A stretch of DNA of 64,000 nt from Hymenopus coronatus (GCA_030762935.1 CM060900.1:398057132-398121131); one strand, 5' to 3'; shown: positions 21,691 to 35,137, counted from the first letter of the stretch. Numbers and translations are program-made. The notes: generated by a model not told the origin, from the letters alone.

Positions 21691-24600
21691 TCTCAGGGAG
21701 AACACTTTCAGAACTCTCTTCTCACGGAAGTCAGAAAGAAGGACTTAAGGGAGCGAAGTTTACCGAGAAGTTAGACCTAAACAAAATGTAGCATTTTCTC
21801 ACCGGCATGAGTGAGTCGCTTACTGAAAAGATTGCTTTGAAAATGTTAGACTCTGGTTTTTTTATCAGCGGATTTATGGCCCTATGTTGGAAAAAGCTTT
21901 CTGGTGTTTGCCAACAGAAAATTTCAAGTGTTAGGGCCGTCTGTGAGTCGCTATGCCTTTTTAGCCTGCTTCCTTTTAACAGAAATAACGGGAGAACACG
22001 CGACTTTCAAACAGGAATTAATTTCAAGATGCATTATGAATGTATCAAAAATAAGAAGGCATCTATTGACATGTGGATTTATAACTTTTGGTTTCAAGAG
22101 CATGGCATTTGAAAAGAATTAACCAGCTTTATCTCCAAGTCTAAAAGGTACTTAAATGCATTAAAATGTTATATTTAAATACATAAAAGTATCTTAAGTG
22201 TACGTTTTATTACACTAATTCGTTGTAGATCGTTTATTAAGAGGTACTCTGCTATCTTAGTCTCTTTTGTTAACTGCAATACATCCTCCATTATAGTTAG
22301 CTATAGAAAGATATAAAATTAACGTACCTGCAGGATGAGTTGACGCTATTTTACAGATTCTTTCAAAACATGAAAATGCATATTCCATTTTAAAATTATT
22401 AAGCCTAGAGAAAGAATATTTTAATCATGTTTCTCGGTAATAAGGAGAAGAAATTACTGAAATGGTTCAAGCATAGATTGATGCATTATAAATATTAATT
22501 AAATAATATTTGAGAATTAGCTTTATTTTTCTCAGAACTTATCATATCTCGTAATTATTGAATATGTTGTTGTATGTTTACATAATTGTCTAATTGCGGA
22601 TACTGTTAACTCGATTACTGCCTATTATTTTTATTGCTACTGATAACTTGATTCAGAAACCTAGTAATTCGTAACTGTACGTGCATGTTTTATACACACA
22701 AAATCTACAATATACAACTGAAACGTTCTTGGTTCCGCCATTTTGTACAGAATGGCCCTTCAGAAGACATGCGACGTTTGTTTATCCCCCCTTAACATTA
22801 TTTTCTGTCAAAAATAATCAGCGTGATCATTGCATGAATTACATATTTAAACAGAAATTATTCATCAGAGTATTTCAAAATTTCAAGAAGCTTTAAACAG
22901 TTTTTCAAAATATTGATGGTGGCTAACATTTTAATAAACGAAGTTTTAAAATTATAAATGCCATACTCAGAAAAATGCTAACATGTTTCTCCAGAACTGG
23001 TTATAATTAGGGCTGTGAAGCAGACTTAACTCTCTGTGAATCAAACTAGTCAAGGGTAAGCTTCGCTTCCGAATGTATTTACGATATGAATGCACCTGGA
23101 GGAGGGCTGTGGTGTTTTTTTTAACTCCTCAAGACTCGGGATCTGAGAGGACTGAGAGGAAGGCGACAGTGAAAATGTACTGTTGCACAATGAAAACTTT
23201 ACTAACCTCCTAGTGTCCTCACATTAGTTTTTTTTTTTCTTTTTTTTTTCTTTTTTTCCCGGAAGCAGCATCTCTGCATATATTTCCTTTACCTGACTGT
23301 ACATTACAGGCTCCGCCTACTTACCTATTCCGTCTGACTTTAGGTCTTTCTTCTGCCCAACGATCAACTGTTTGTCACTATGCCAGGCACTGATTAGTGA
23401 ACTTTGGCCGGACCGAGGCTACAAGTATTTGCGCCCAAGACTACTAGAGATAACTAGCTCAGGTCACGAAGACAAAATCTATTGTAATTATGTTTCATTT
23501 TTATCCCCGTAGTGATGGTTGCCTTTAAGAAAGAGGGGGCAAATTGCACACTTTTGTAAATTTTATCGCTTGTTTTTTAGATGACGATACCTGCAAAATT
23601 TATAATTATCAGTGAATAATTTTTTTTTCCTTTCAAACTTGAGCGTAGTAAACTGAGACATGGCTATTTTTATTTTCGATCTACTTCCATGACAAAAATC
23701 CTAGCTCAATCTACATCAATGTGACAATGGCCTCTAATAAGTTTAGTGTTTATCCTACTTTTTAGTTTTCTTTGTGTTATCGTGTCCATAGACACCTACA
23801 CGTATGTACTTATTCTAAATATACTTTTGTGGTTTATGGAAACCCAAAACATGTATTTTCAGTGAACTATCGATATTTAATTTTAAATGTATTATATTGC
23901 CTTTTCCATCTGCTAATTCCTGTTTCTTAAAAGCTTGCCCCCCTGATATATTACTTTCCGAGCACATTTCCCTTCCTTTTTCCCCGCATTGGCTAAATAT
24001 ACCTTTGAGTGACGATGTACAAACCCTATCCAGTGCAAGGTCAGGCGATAATAAATATATCAACACTTCATTATGATGTATGTCCTTTCAGCATCCGAGT
24101 GGCAGGTTTAAATCGAAGGGTCCTGTGTGTATTTACTAATAAAAAATGTACAGGTTTTTAGATGCATTAACTCTTGTAACATATTAAATTTTTAATTATG
24201 CGGCTGTGAAAATGTAAATTTGTACCGCATAACCGCCCATTCCACCAGCCAATGAGGGGTAAATAGTCCCGTGACAGTTAAGAAATACTGGGCAAATTAC
24301 GTGGAACAGACCTTAGGTACGCGGTAAAGGAATCAAAACAGGTTATATATATTGTTGGTTCCCACTAGCATAAACCAGATACCCAAAGTTCTTAATTGTA
24401 AACATTCAAGAAGCCATGAAACAAATGCTTAACATGAGTCCTCTTGTGTTTTTTTTTTTTTTTGTTATGATTTTTATTCTTTTGTATTTCAAAATATTGA
24501 GGCAAACTTTTGGGCGTGCTGACGAAAATGTAATGTTTACAAATCAATTTCTAAGCTTATTTATTATAATTTAAATATCAGAAAAGAAGAACCTGGCTTT

Positions 24601-25456
24601 TTAGGAAGAGAAAGTATTGCGAGCCTTGAAATCTGTGAAATGGACCACATTTACTGTAGGTCTAATTAAACAGGAAGTGCTTAAGTATCCTGCAGAGACA
24701 AATATGTGCACGCGTGCACTTCAAATTAGGACTGCAAATTCATCTACTGAGTAAAACAGCTTTATCCATGTTTACATAAAAACATCCTGGCCAAAGATTT
24801 TTTTCTTTCATAAAAAAAGCGCTCTAATTTCACATATTTGATGATGTTTTGCCTCACGGTTGCTTTTCTGGTACCCATGGTTCAGGAAACAACCTCAGAA
24901 ATGCACCTCAGACATATTTTGTGTTAAGAGCTTACCTAGAAACTTTATTGTAACTGATTTTAGGAAGTGTAAACTATAGGTCCAACTCGATTAACCCTAC
25001 TGTTTGCATTACAATTTGTGTTCAACATCATAGATATACCGTTTTGGAACTGTTTCTCTGAAAATATCGCCATCATGCTGTGAAATTTGTAACACTACGG
25101 AATGTATAATTCCATCTCTTGAGGCAATTCCGCGTAGTGCCTGCTTTAGGCAAGTCCATTAAATTTAATTTGTAATTTTATACGCTGTATATGAACCTAC
25201 GTTTTCATAAATGACTTTATAAAAAAAATTAAAATAGCCATGGAAAAACAGTTCAGCATCGTCGAATATCTGTATGGAATAAAATATTATTTTTAGGAAA
25301 ACAAGTAACTTTAACATAAATAAAATAGCAAACATGAAATAGTTAAAGAGAAGACCAAATGGCAAAATTGCCCCCCCCCCAAAAAAAAAAAAAAGCTTTT
25401 CTGGTTTGTTATGTAGCGCTGTTACTTGAAATTCCATCTTGTTTGTTGTAGATGTA
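21691..25456. other. Non-coding, nothing recognised
   Basis: AT-rich with T-rich runs at 23228-23258 and 24448-24463 and a C-run/A-run at 25371-25394 close to the next transposon. Open stretches at 21807-22122 overlap in two frames and have no motif that I know. Confidence 0.5.
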
Positions 25457-26748
25457 CAGGGTGTATATAACTATAATATTTATTATATGAATGATATGTC
25501 AAATGAAAAAGCAACTCAGACAGTTTTACCAAGAAGCTTATAAATGTTCAATGTGACTACCCTTTGTCACACGGCACACATCAAGTCCCAAAGGTTGATA
25601 AGTGTGTATTCAGTAATTGTAGCAACAGCTGCTTCAAGCCGGTTCTTTAATTCAGGGAGGTCAGCTGGTAGCGGAGGCACGTACACACGATCCTTGATGA
25701 AGCCCCAAAGGTAAAAATCGCATGGCGTTAAGTCAGCAGAACGTGGAGGACATGCATAGCAAGCCCTGTCATTGGGGCCCTTGCGGCCTATCCAGCGTTC
25801 GGGTACAGTGACGTTCAACCAATCGCGAACTTCGTTATGCCAGTGAGGTTGCGCACCACCCTGCTGGAAAATGAAGTTCTCTGGCTCATTTTCTTCCAAC
25901 TGAGGGAAGAGCCATTGCTCTAGTGTATCAAGGTAAGAAGTGCCAGTTACAGTAGGTTCACCAAAAACGAAAGGCCCATAAAAATTTCGTCGGGATACGG
26001 CACAAAAAACATTCACTTTAGGGGAATCTCGTTGCATTTGTACCATCTCGTGAGGATTTTCTGAGCCCCAGATGCGCACATTATGAATGTTAACATGTCC
26101 ACTAAGGTGAAAGGTCGATTCATCACTGAAGACAACACGATCCACAAAATCGTCATGAAACAACATGTCGTTTGCGAATTTGGCATGTAATCCGTGGTCT
26201 GTTGGCTTTAGAGCCTGCAATAACTGTAAACGGTAAGGACGTAGCTGTAAGCGTTTTCTTACAACTTTCCAAACAGTCGACACAGGAACTTGTAATTCAC
26301 GACTAGCCTTCCGGAATGATTTCTTTGGGCTACGAGTGAACGACTCTCTCACTCGCTCAACAATCTGTTCACTTACTCCTGGTCGTCCCGTGCTCTTCCC
26401 TTTACAAAGGCAGCCGGTATCTTCAAACTGATTACACCATTTACGAATGTTTTTATCACTAGGAGTATCACAACCGAGCTTACTACGGAACGCACGTTGC
26501 ACAGTAACTACAGATTCGGTCTTTGCAAACTGCAAAACACAAAACGCTTTCTGTTTACTAGTCACCATCTTTGCTACTACCGCTGTCTAGTGGATTGCGG
26601 CAGAAACATTGCACGCACATGCGCACTTGTGCCAACAAACAAAACTGTTTGAGTTGCTTTTTCATTTGTCATATCATTTATAACTGTAAGTTGAATGTAA
26701 TAAATATTATAAAGAGTTAAAGCCCCCATATTCATTTATGTACACCTG
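25457..26748 (-). mobile_element. Tc1/IS630-type DNA transposon
   Basis: A 1292-bp element between TA dinucleotides at 25455-25456 and 26749-26750. The outer ends are cagggtgtatata and the inverse of tatgtacacctg. A longer subterminal inverted repeat contains atatgtcaaatgaaaaagca (left, near 25494) and its near-perfect inverse near 26650-26680. One nearly full-length transposase frame lies inside on the minus strand. Confidence 0.9.
25567..26568 (-). pseudogene. Tc1/IS630-like transposase with damaged active site
   Basis: A 333-codon minus-strand frame from the ATG at 26568. An N-terminal helix-turn-helix of the DUF4817 kind (QRAFRSKLGCDTPSDKNIRK) is followed by GCLCKGKSTGRPGVSE and then a DDE domain. 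The first Asp is in RVVFSDESTFHLSGHVN. The second motif reads FIFQQGGAQPHWH, whereas the family has QQDGAPPHWH, so the catalytic Asp codon GAT has become GGT. The third is RSADLTPCDFYLWGF. The C terminus stops early after INLWDLMCAV. In another frame the usual ending DVCRVTKGSHIEHL continues to a TAA at 25538-25540, so a small deletion shifted the frame. The long open frame looks functional, but both lesions argue that it is inactive. Confidence 0.88.
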
Positions 26749-28006
26749 TATTTTACTATTGTAGGCACAATAAGTATATTTTAAATACGCTTTAAGAATG
26801 ACAGGGTAATTGTTATCTCTGAATTCTACCCTTTACAGAAAAAAATAATTCATACACACTTAGCGCTAGAGAGGTCACTTCTAGTCCACCTTAGGTTACG
26901 TTATGTCCTACAAATTATTGTTAAATATGACAAATTTGGGTTGCTCAAGCTGTGTGGTTTGTAGCTTTGCAAATGTATGTGCGTTTGTTTTCTATACTTT
27001 TGCTTTAAACAGTTTTTTCTGTGAAGTATATTTTTTGGAATTTTTTCTCAAAAACGATTTGAAATAACTAATTTAAATTTTTAATAATAAAAAAATCTCT
27101 AATTCTTTGATCTACCTCGTATTAATTACATTTTCGGTATTTTGAAGAATTGCTGATATATTTTAATCAAAAGATGGTGTAATGGAGGAAAACATATCTT
27201 CCTTAATAAACACATTTATTGCGTAAAAGTAAATCAGTGAACTTAGAAGGCATTCATGTACGTCATGTTGAAATATCAGCCCGATTTTTATTAGTTTTTG
27301 AGCTAGTGAATGATGAATTTAGCAGATTTAGCATAAATGAAAATAGCGAATACATTATACGCTTGTATGTACCTAGTGATTTGTTATTATAACACACAAA
27401 TCGGTTACTTCTGGTTTCTAAATTCACCACCGTTTTCCTCTAATTTCTTGACTATGATATTTGCTAATATACCACCAAGCGGGCTTTTGTTTTCCGTCTC
27501 CTTTCTCTTTCATCAGCATGCCTGCACTAATTTGTAATTACGTTAGTAGCAAAAAGTTGCAAGTGACTCATGGGCGTCAGTGATCGGAGGTCAATCCCCT
27601 TCAGCATTTCACACATAAAGCAATTTCCCTTGCACTAGTTGTTAATTAACAATTGTTGCACGGCCTTACGCGTCCCCTTTCCCAAAGGACTTCTGAATAT
27701 GTTTGGCCATTTTATATTGTACTTGTTCTGGCATGTAAAATAATGGGTGAAAGCTGACTTTAATGGGCGGCCAGGGAAATGAATTAAGCAAAGTGTGTGA
27801 CGAAATAAAAACTCTTTGGGAGCTATTCAGAGATAATTAATATGTATTACTCATTAGGTCAAGTAATAAAAGCTGAGACATCCTAAACTCTTGTGGCTGT
27901 AAACACAATCACATATTCTAAAGTGTTGTACTCCAAGAACCTGAAATGCGTTTTGAACAGGTATCGTTTTGAATAGGAACACTTAGGTAGAGCTTTCAGA
28001 AGATGC
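26749..28006. other. Non-coding, nothing recognised
   Basis: AT-rich, no exons, tRNA-like boxes or known repeat copies. Confidence 0.5.
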
Positions 28007-28170
28007 TGGTGATAGCCGAGGTCGCTAAGACACAGACTTGTAAAAGGAAGGCTTGCACGTTCAAATGCAACCAAGACTGTTCTCACTGGCTAATGTTTTC
28101 TCAGTGTTTTTTTTTTTATTATTTATTTTATCCGTATAACTTGCATGCTATTAAACTTAGGCTTGGAACG
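28007..28170 (+). repeat. tRNA-derived SINE, family 7
   Basis: Box A lies in gatagccgaggtcgctaaga and box B is cgttcaaatgcaac. The T-rich tract at 28106-28118 matches the position of the T-rich tail in the copy at 12378. Confidence 0.6.
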
Positions 28171-28934
28171 CTTCATTTACCAATTATTTGATTTCACGTA
28201 TCATCAGAAGACATAGGAATTCTTAAGCAGCTGTCCCCAAGTTATCTACACTTAAAACAGTAAAGAATGTAAACAACTGGTTGTGGGTCACTGATGGGCA
28301 GGTAAATACGTTCTAGTAAATGTTGGTGTGATAGGGGTGGTTTGTAACTTACGCGTCATGCTGTAATTTCCAGTAACAGTTTAACTTAATTTAATTTCGT
28401 CCTGGCTATTAATGCTTAGAAATCGGTATTAGTACTAACCGTCTGTGGTACCGTATGCAGGAAGAGCGGGCATCAGACACTACTAAATAACAGTGTAATT
28501 TTCAATGTTTAAACATTCCGCTTCTAATGCGTGAGATCATGGAAGACGTGAATTGAAGACATTGAATATAAGGGGTTCAAAATGATTTTGCTCTGTTTTA
28601 CTTTATAAGGTCTGAAGTTTGTCGTACCCAATAATCGGGGTTATTCTGAAAAGTAGAAGTTACCCAATATTTTGGATCTCGAATTTACCTAAAATTTGGT
28701 ATCTGTTCAAAAAGGTTGGGTATTTAAAACAGAAACTTGTTTTCACAATTAGGCCAAAGTTTCCCAATTTCACGATATTATGTCAGACAGTTGGTACATC
28801 TACTTTAATGCAGATGTTAACAATCTTTTAAAAGAGAAATCGCTAGTGTACAAACCGAGTATGCTCCTTGATATTCTGTCGTTTTATTAAATTTAACCAC
28901 AAGTAAAGTAATACTCACCGTTTTAATTTCTCTA
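28171..28934. other. Non-coding, nothing recognised
   Basis: AT-rich DNA with no supported content. Confidence 0.5.
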
Positions 28935-29790
28935 CGCCTACTATATAAGTGCATAAGTAGGTACAGAAGGTATTATTCCACCTAAAAGTTTAAAAGTTCT
29001 ATGTTGAGATTTCATCGGAAATGTACGTTATGAGGTCCCATAAAATATATGTGTGTGTGTGTGTGTGTGTGCGCGCGGACAGCATAACTCAAAAACAAAA
29101 GCTGGGTTACATGCCAAACTTGGTATTTCAATTTAGTATCTTCGAAAGATACAACACGAAGATCTTTAAGAAAATCTCCCCCATCCCAAACTACCCTTTA
29201 TTGGGAAGACTTTTCGAAAATTTTGATTTTCTCAAAACTGTAACAATTTTGATTAAACTACTGTATACTAATGATGTTTACATTGCAAATAAAATATATC
29301 TTAAATGTTCTGGGAATAGACTATGAAGTCCTCTTCTTTTTGGATTACTTTTGCATAACTGATAAACCGAAAATATATACAAAAATTTATTAAACAAAAA
29401 TTTAAATCTCTTCAAAATACAAAATTTCTTTCTTTCTGTTTTCGATGTGAAACTAGCTGTTTCCGAGTTATCCCTTGTCTTGGCTTCAGATTTAAATACT
29501 TATATTTTTCGCAAACAGAAATCATCTATGTTTCTTTTGGTTTACTTCTGGCCACACAAAGATAAGATATTTTCAATGACAATCGCATAGCGACAACTTT
29601 TAAAACATCAAAGTATAGATTAGGCTAGTGTATTACCCTAGATTCCTCCCACTTATAAGGAGCTAAGTAATAAGACACTTCTGCTAATGTTTATGTTGAT
29701 TAGCATGAAGTAGATAGAATAATCTTTTATAGGAAGTTTGTTTGCAGAATAGGTAGAGAAAATCATGTACATAGATGGACACATCAGAAG
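28935..29790 (+). repeat. Rep1 copy C (full length, reference copy)
   Basis: The cleanest plus-strand copy. The left end has ttctctacgcctactat and gcataagtagg. Interior landmarks are tgagatttcatcggaaatgt, a (TG)n/(CG)n run at 29049-29079, agcataactcaaaaacaaaa, acttggtatttcaatttagt, aaaactgtaacaattttgat and actgataaaccg. The right end has aataggtagagaaaatcatg followed by gacacatcag. Left ttctctac and right gtagagaa are inverted. An open plus-strand frame (about 29080-29326) overlaps similar frames in copies A and E, but nothing in it is recognisable. Confidence 0.85.
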
Positions 29791-29908
29791 TTTTTTCGTG
29801 TAGAAGAAGCGGAAGACATAGGAAGTTACTTTTGAGTTAGTCTTAAGTTGAGTACCGAAACGGTATATTCATAGTCATGCTTTATTATTCAAAATATGTC
29901 TACTTATG

Positions 29909-30225
29909 GTGGCGTCGTAGCCAAATGTTTAGCCGGCCCGAGTACGATCCCATGGGACCGCATGTGAGATTTGTGATTGACAAAAATTGACGGATTTTCT
30001 ATGGTTTCCCCCATCATTCAATTCATCAACCGCTGAAATAATATTTCCTTGTATCCACTTCACCTTAATTTCATAATATCCAGTTCCCCACCAGGCATGG
30101 GATTATCTCCCATTCTAGTTTCTCTCTGATCCAGAGCACAGACTCCTCAACAGGCGTCTGACCCCAGGCGCTGGCATATAAGTCTTGGCGGGAGTAAGTC
30201 CTGCATACGAGGAGGGTAATGCGTA
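29909..30225 (+). repeat. SINE family 1, long-tail type
   Basis: The decayed tRNA head (gtagccaaatgtttagccgg, box B gtacgatcccat) is followed by the family 1 central block (ccgcatgtgagatttgtg, tttcccccatcattcaattc). Instead of the gggcgttaaacact end, it continues into cttcaccttaatttcataat and then caggcgtctgac and aagtcttggcgggagtaag. The copy at 55065 shares this second 3' half. Confidence 0.75.
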
Positions 30226-33200
30226 AAGAATGAAAGGTCTACTTAGTGTTCTCTACAAACCAGGAGTTTGGAAATTTCAGAACATCGTGTATTAAAGAAA
30301 TTGTACTTGTGTGGTACAAACTACTGCTGATTCTTCTGTTCGGTCCAATCATTTCTCCCACTCATAAATTTTTCTTCTTCTTTGTCATTGGGTCTTCTAT
30401 GTTCCTCAAGGAAATTATTTTATATTTGCGGAATCCTTTCATACATATTAAATTCCAGTAACATATGTATAGCTTTTCTAATATCACTACTTAAATATAA
30501 TTTTTATTTTCTATTTTTTACTGTTGCTTGAATTCGGATTCTAACTCTTTGTGAAGTGTTTATCTGCATTAAAGCATTTTCATTGCCAAAAGTTCCCCGT
30601 TAGTGTTTTAAAATCCGAGTTTTGAAATCCTATCCTTATGTCTTACATATACCTACCTCGCAAATTATTTGCTTTAGAGCCGTCATGCACTTATTACAGT
30701 CTTATAGACATCTGTGTTGAGATGCTAAATTTGTTTTCTTCCATTAATTCGAGAATTTGCATAGGGCGCTTACTCTAAAGGGACTTTTGAAGATCACAAA
30801 CAGTTGGATTTGCCCATTTGAAGTGTATAAATATAGAGAGTTGGTTACAATGGGTACTCGTTCATACGATCTCGCTAATATAGCTACGTAGTATTTACAC
30901 ACTGGTTCGGTGTACAATAAATATGGAGACAGATAACTGAATCTCAATTAAAATGAGGTAGATGGAAACTAACCTTTTCTTAAGAACTTTGTATACGCGC
31001 TCTTAAACTATACAGGGTAGCGATATTCATGTGAAAATAACACATTTTTTCTGCTATTATTGCCAGTGCAGAATACGAATCACAGACTTAGGCGTTTTGT
31101 TATCCGATTAAATAAAGCAGGTTATGTCGTTCTGGCCAGAAGTGCTGTACGTCATTCACCTAAATGTCATTTTCCAAATGCAATGTTAAACATTTCTTGT
31201 GCCTATTGTAGCTTTCGTCACTATTTTTTTTTCTCAAGGTATGCATTATTTGTGAAGCAACTAGCGTTTAGCAGTCAGTTATATCATAATTGAGGGTTTA
31301 ATGCTGTGCTACTGTTTCTTGAGCTTCAAGCAAATACTTTCACTTTTCACATAAGAGTATCTAAATACAAGGTTCATATGTTCATTGTTAAATTGAATTG
31401 GGAAACAATTACAACTAACAGTGTTATAAGGAACACTTCTTGGTAAAAATGAAAGCGTAACTTTAGATTGACGCAGGTTATACAAGTTTATGGCTTCAGA
31501 AATTGTCGTGTTGTCAGCGATTTCGTTCGGACGTCATAAATACCCACGCCCGCAGCAGGTGATGACCGCGCAAAGATGGTGAAACGCTGGAGTCTCGTAA
31601 AGCTCGTTGAAGCCATGAGCAAGGCTACAAGCTTTCTAAAGCATTCAGCACGTTCATGTGCTATGCCTAGTTCTGAAGCGGCCTGTAAGGCACTGTGCAT
31701 GTGTGCTCAAGATGTTACCGATGCCTACGTTATCTGCGCGGTGCAAATATCACCACAAACACCACCATAACCATCATCATCACCCCAATCGTAATAATTG
31801 TCCATTTCCGTGGATTTATTGGTAGATGTTTTGTGCGATTTTTCCAGTTCTAGAAAAGGTAAACTATTTTGTGCCAAGTGCGCAAATTGTATCCTTAGCT
31901 AAGCAGAATGTAATTGCCCGTAAAGAGTTGCAAATAAAGGCTAAGAGCGGTTTTAAAAATGTTTGAAGAATTGAAAATAAAAACTGAGTAATTTTTGGAA
32001 ACTGTGCAATATTTTGACTACATGGATTAAGCAAACACTAGCATTTTGTTTTAGACAATTTAGCTCAACTATTAAAGCGCCAATGCATGGCCGAGATCAG
32101 GTAATTTTAACGAATCGCGGTCATCTGACTGGAGCGATGTTGTCGAAACATCTTATCGCGCTGATGTTTATTTCTTTGAAATTGTCTTGCACCTGAAGTT
32201 GTTTTCTTTAATCTCCTGTCTTGGTTATTGGTAACAAGTGACAATCCAGTTAGCCGTGACAATGTAGGATGGCGCAAAGTTTGAAACGGTTTGGTCAGGC
32301 GACCGCATAAAAAATAAAACAAATCATTAATGAAGGGGGGAAAAATCGCGCTAATATATGGAAACAATTCATGCAATTTTCCTTAAAAGAGATCACAAAC
32401 TTTTATGTGACACTCTAATGGAAGAAATAAATACCATTTTACAAGATTAGGCAATCAATATGAGAAAAGTGAATGGCGATGAGTACAGCTATTGATATTC
32501 GCACATTTGGTGTAAGCACGGTCGTCCATATCATAATTCAGGAGACAGTGAAGAAAGAAAGAAAAAAATTCTGTAAATAAACATTCGAATGCGTCATCTT
32601 GTATTTGAGAACTAATGTACTACAATCATAACCTGATAAAATCTACCTTCCTGTATTATATTATCCATTATTAATAGTCTATTTCGCTGAATTGTGTTAT
32701 CAAATACAACTCGTGTTTTCATCTCTTAGGACAATAATCGACAAGATGAAAGCACTCGTGGTATTACTTGTGATAAACCGAAGAATTGCGATTTCTTTGT
32801 TAGGGGCGGAAACTATGGATTGAAAATAACGGTTCGAGATTCTTTTTAAAAGTTTTAGGGTACCTATTTTATTTTTTGCCCGATTCTAAAATCATACCAA
32901 TAATACCCCTTAATAACGAAGTTCAACGGAATCGAAGGAGTATTTGGTGATAGGATAGTATACAACGATCCCCACCAATATTTCAGTTTCATCCCATTTA
33001 CCCCTTTGGGCAATAAGTCAATAATTAGAACCTTCTCATTTCTAAATGAAGTGCTAGAAAATGTCCTCTGATTGGAGAATTATGCTCCACAAAAGGGGAC
33101 TGAAATTTGACATGAACATTAAACCCCGCTTCTGTTTTACCATACAAACGTTCGCACACTGAAACGCACAACTTTTGTGTGTATACCTTTAATATACGTT

Positions 33201-34923
33201 TTATAATTCCTTAATTATCTGAAAAGCTTTAATTCTTGGACTTCTATTTTATCTGGACTACTTTGTAATCATCCAAAGCTCAAGCCATTTACAAACGATA
33301 AAACGGCAGTTCCCTGAACATATTTTAAACAGTATCTATCTAGCCTTGTTCCACAGCATTTTTTGTCTATCCTTTCTGAAATATCTACAAATAGTGAAAG
33401 TCCATTACCTGTTCCGGTGGTTTTAAATGCCACTCAAGAAATACTGTAAATGAATCGGAAACTAAATTCTGGAAGGCTTTGTTTTTCCTTTTCTCCATCA
33501 ATGTTAAATAGCGAAGATGCTAACAGTAATTAGTCCACTTTTTTAAAGTAGTTGTGGCTTTCTGAAGGGAACTGTTATTTGCTGTGTCGCGTGGGACACA
33601 AAGGTAAAAAATAATTTCTTTCGTAGCCTAGCTCTGTATAAGGTTTGAGGTAGCCTCTATCTAACCTGAAGAAAATAGTACTTACTTTGGCCAAATTGGC
33701 TGCACTAGCGCCTTAAACTTGGTGCAGAAAGGGGTAAAATAAGAAACCCCTCGAAAGATAACCAAGTTGGTGTTTTAGTTATTCATGTGACATGTGGAAA
33801 TATTCACGCTGCAGTAAAGTTTTGGCTGTCACAGTAATTGTGCGAGAATGGGAGTGCTGGGGGGACAGGAAGGAGAGAAGGAGTTCTTTCATTATGTGGG
33901 AAAAGCGAGTGGAATTAAAGAAAGGTCTGCAGACGCGCACGCCGGGGCTTTCTTCCTACTTGTATACTTTTGTTGTGACCAGCAAAGAAAGGAAGAATGA
34001 GGAATATATTCTGCAAGTTTCAACCTAGTAACATGGAGCAGAAACTTGTATACATCAAATGATAATACTAATTGTGTTGTGTTAAGTATTCAGTGAGTCA
34101 CCGAGAAAGTTACATCCTCCCAAGAATTTTCTCTTCCATTGGTGCAACAGCGTTTTTAGTCCAAAATAATATCTACCGTTTTCCTCCCTCGTTCACCTTC
34201 ACTGAGGTGCTCCAGAACATTTCAAAATCATATCTAAGTGACATTTCGGCTAAACGTTTGTTTAGTACTTGATGCTGTATCGAAACCATGCCGTGTTACT
34301 GCTTCTGCTTTGAACTATTGAATATCGAAAAAACGAATATGATCAAAGGTCTACATATTAATCATCTAATGACAAGAATGAAAGTGACAGCTTGGTTAAA
34401 TTACCTAAGAAAAATTAAGCAAGAGGGCTAATCGGTATATTCGACTAATCGGATTATCTGATTTATCTCGTATTGTGACGTTAGATCTCTGGGTACCACC
34501 TCTTTTATATTTTGAACTCGTAGGTCACTAAATCTTGTTATTTTTACGTAGCAACCGGCAATAGTGAAGAGGGAAATGTGTAAACATCTGCCTATTAGAT
34601 CCCTGGTACAATCGAAGTCGGGATTGCAGGAATTTAAAAAGTGAATGCGGGGAGAGAAAAAAAGTTATTAGCCCTTGAGTTTCAAACTTTAAAACAATCG
34701 ATTAAGTTCGATTCTGATCGATGAACTGAAAGGCTCTTGCGTGTAAATCATCTATGGTAGAAAAGAGGTCATTGAAGGGGTTCATGATAATAGATGTTAG
34801 TGATCGGATCTCATGACTGTGATCATGATCATGATCATCATCGTCGTCGTCACTTTTATTATCATTGCGGTTGCTCAAAATGTTAAAAGCAAAAATTGCA
34901 AAATTGCCCATACTATTCCACCC
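30226..34923. other. Non-coding, one GC-richer patch
   Basis: Mostly AT-rich. The patch 31480-31780 is GC-richer and open on both strands (70 codons minus, 64 codons plus), but matches no family I know. A short GATCAT/TCG simple repeat at 34818-34850 produces an artificial Asp/His run on the minus strand. No splice-supported exon found. Confidence 0.45.
34818..34852. repeat. Trinucleotide/hexanucleotide microsatellite
   Basis: Runs of gatcat followed by catcgtcgtcgtc. Confidence 0.85.
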
Positions 34924-34927
34924 TTAA

Positions 34928-35137
34928 CTGTTATTACGCGGTCTTGTGGACCGCCGGTGAAATGTTAAGTGATATATGTTCGCCCTTTATTAAGATATTA
35001 TAAGATATACACATCTACATCCCGCTACCTTCTTATCAAGGAGTCTGCAGTCTGCAGGAAGTGAACGTATTCTGTTTGCATTGTTGAGTTATATCGTCTG
35101 GAACTCAAGAAGCGGTCTCTCAGACGTGTAGTACCAG
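34928..35137 (+). mobile_element. Possible 210-bp piggyBac MITE
   Basis: It is flanked by TTAA on both sides. Its left terminus ctgttattac plus a gcggtc palindrome is roughly the inverse of its right terminus gcggtctctcagac plus taccag. Inside it is non-coding. It could instead be the left end of the larger piggyBac relic, with an internal repeat. Confidence 0.45.

Noticed and set aside
34702..34911. Protein with an Asp/His run
   Set aside because: The run is a translated GATCAT/GTC microsatellite.
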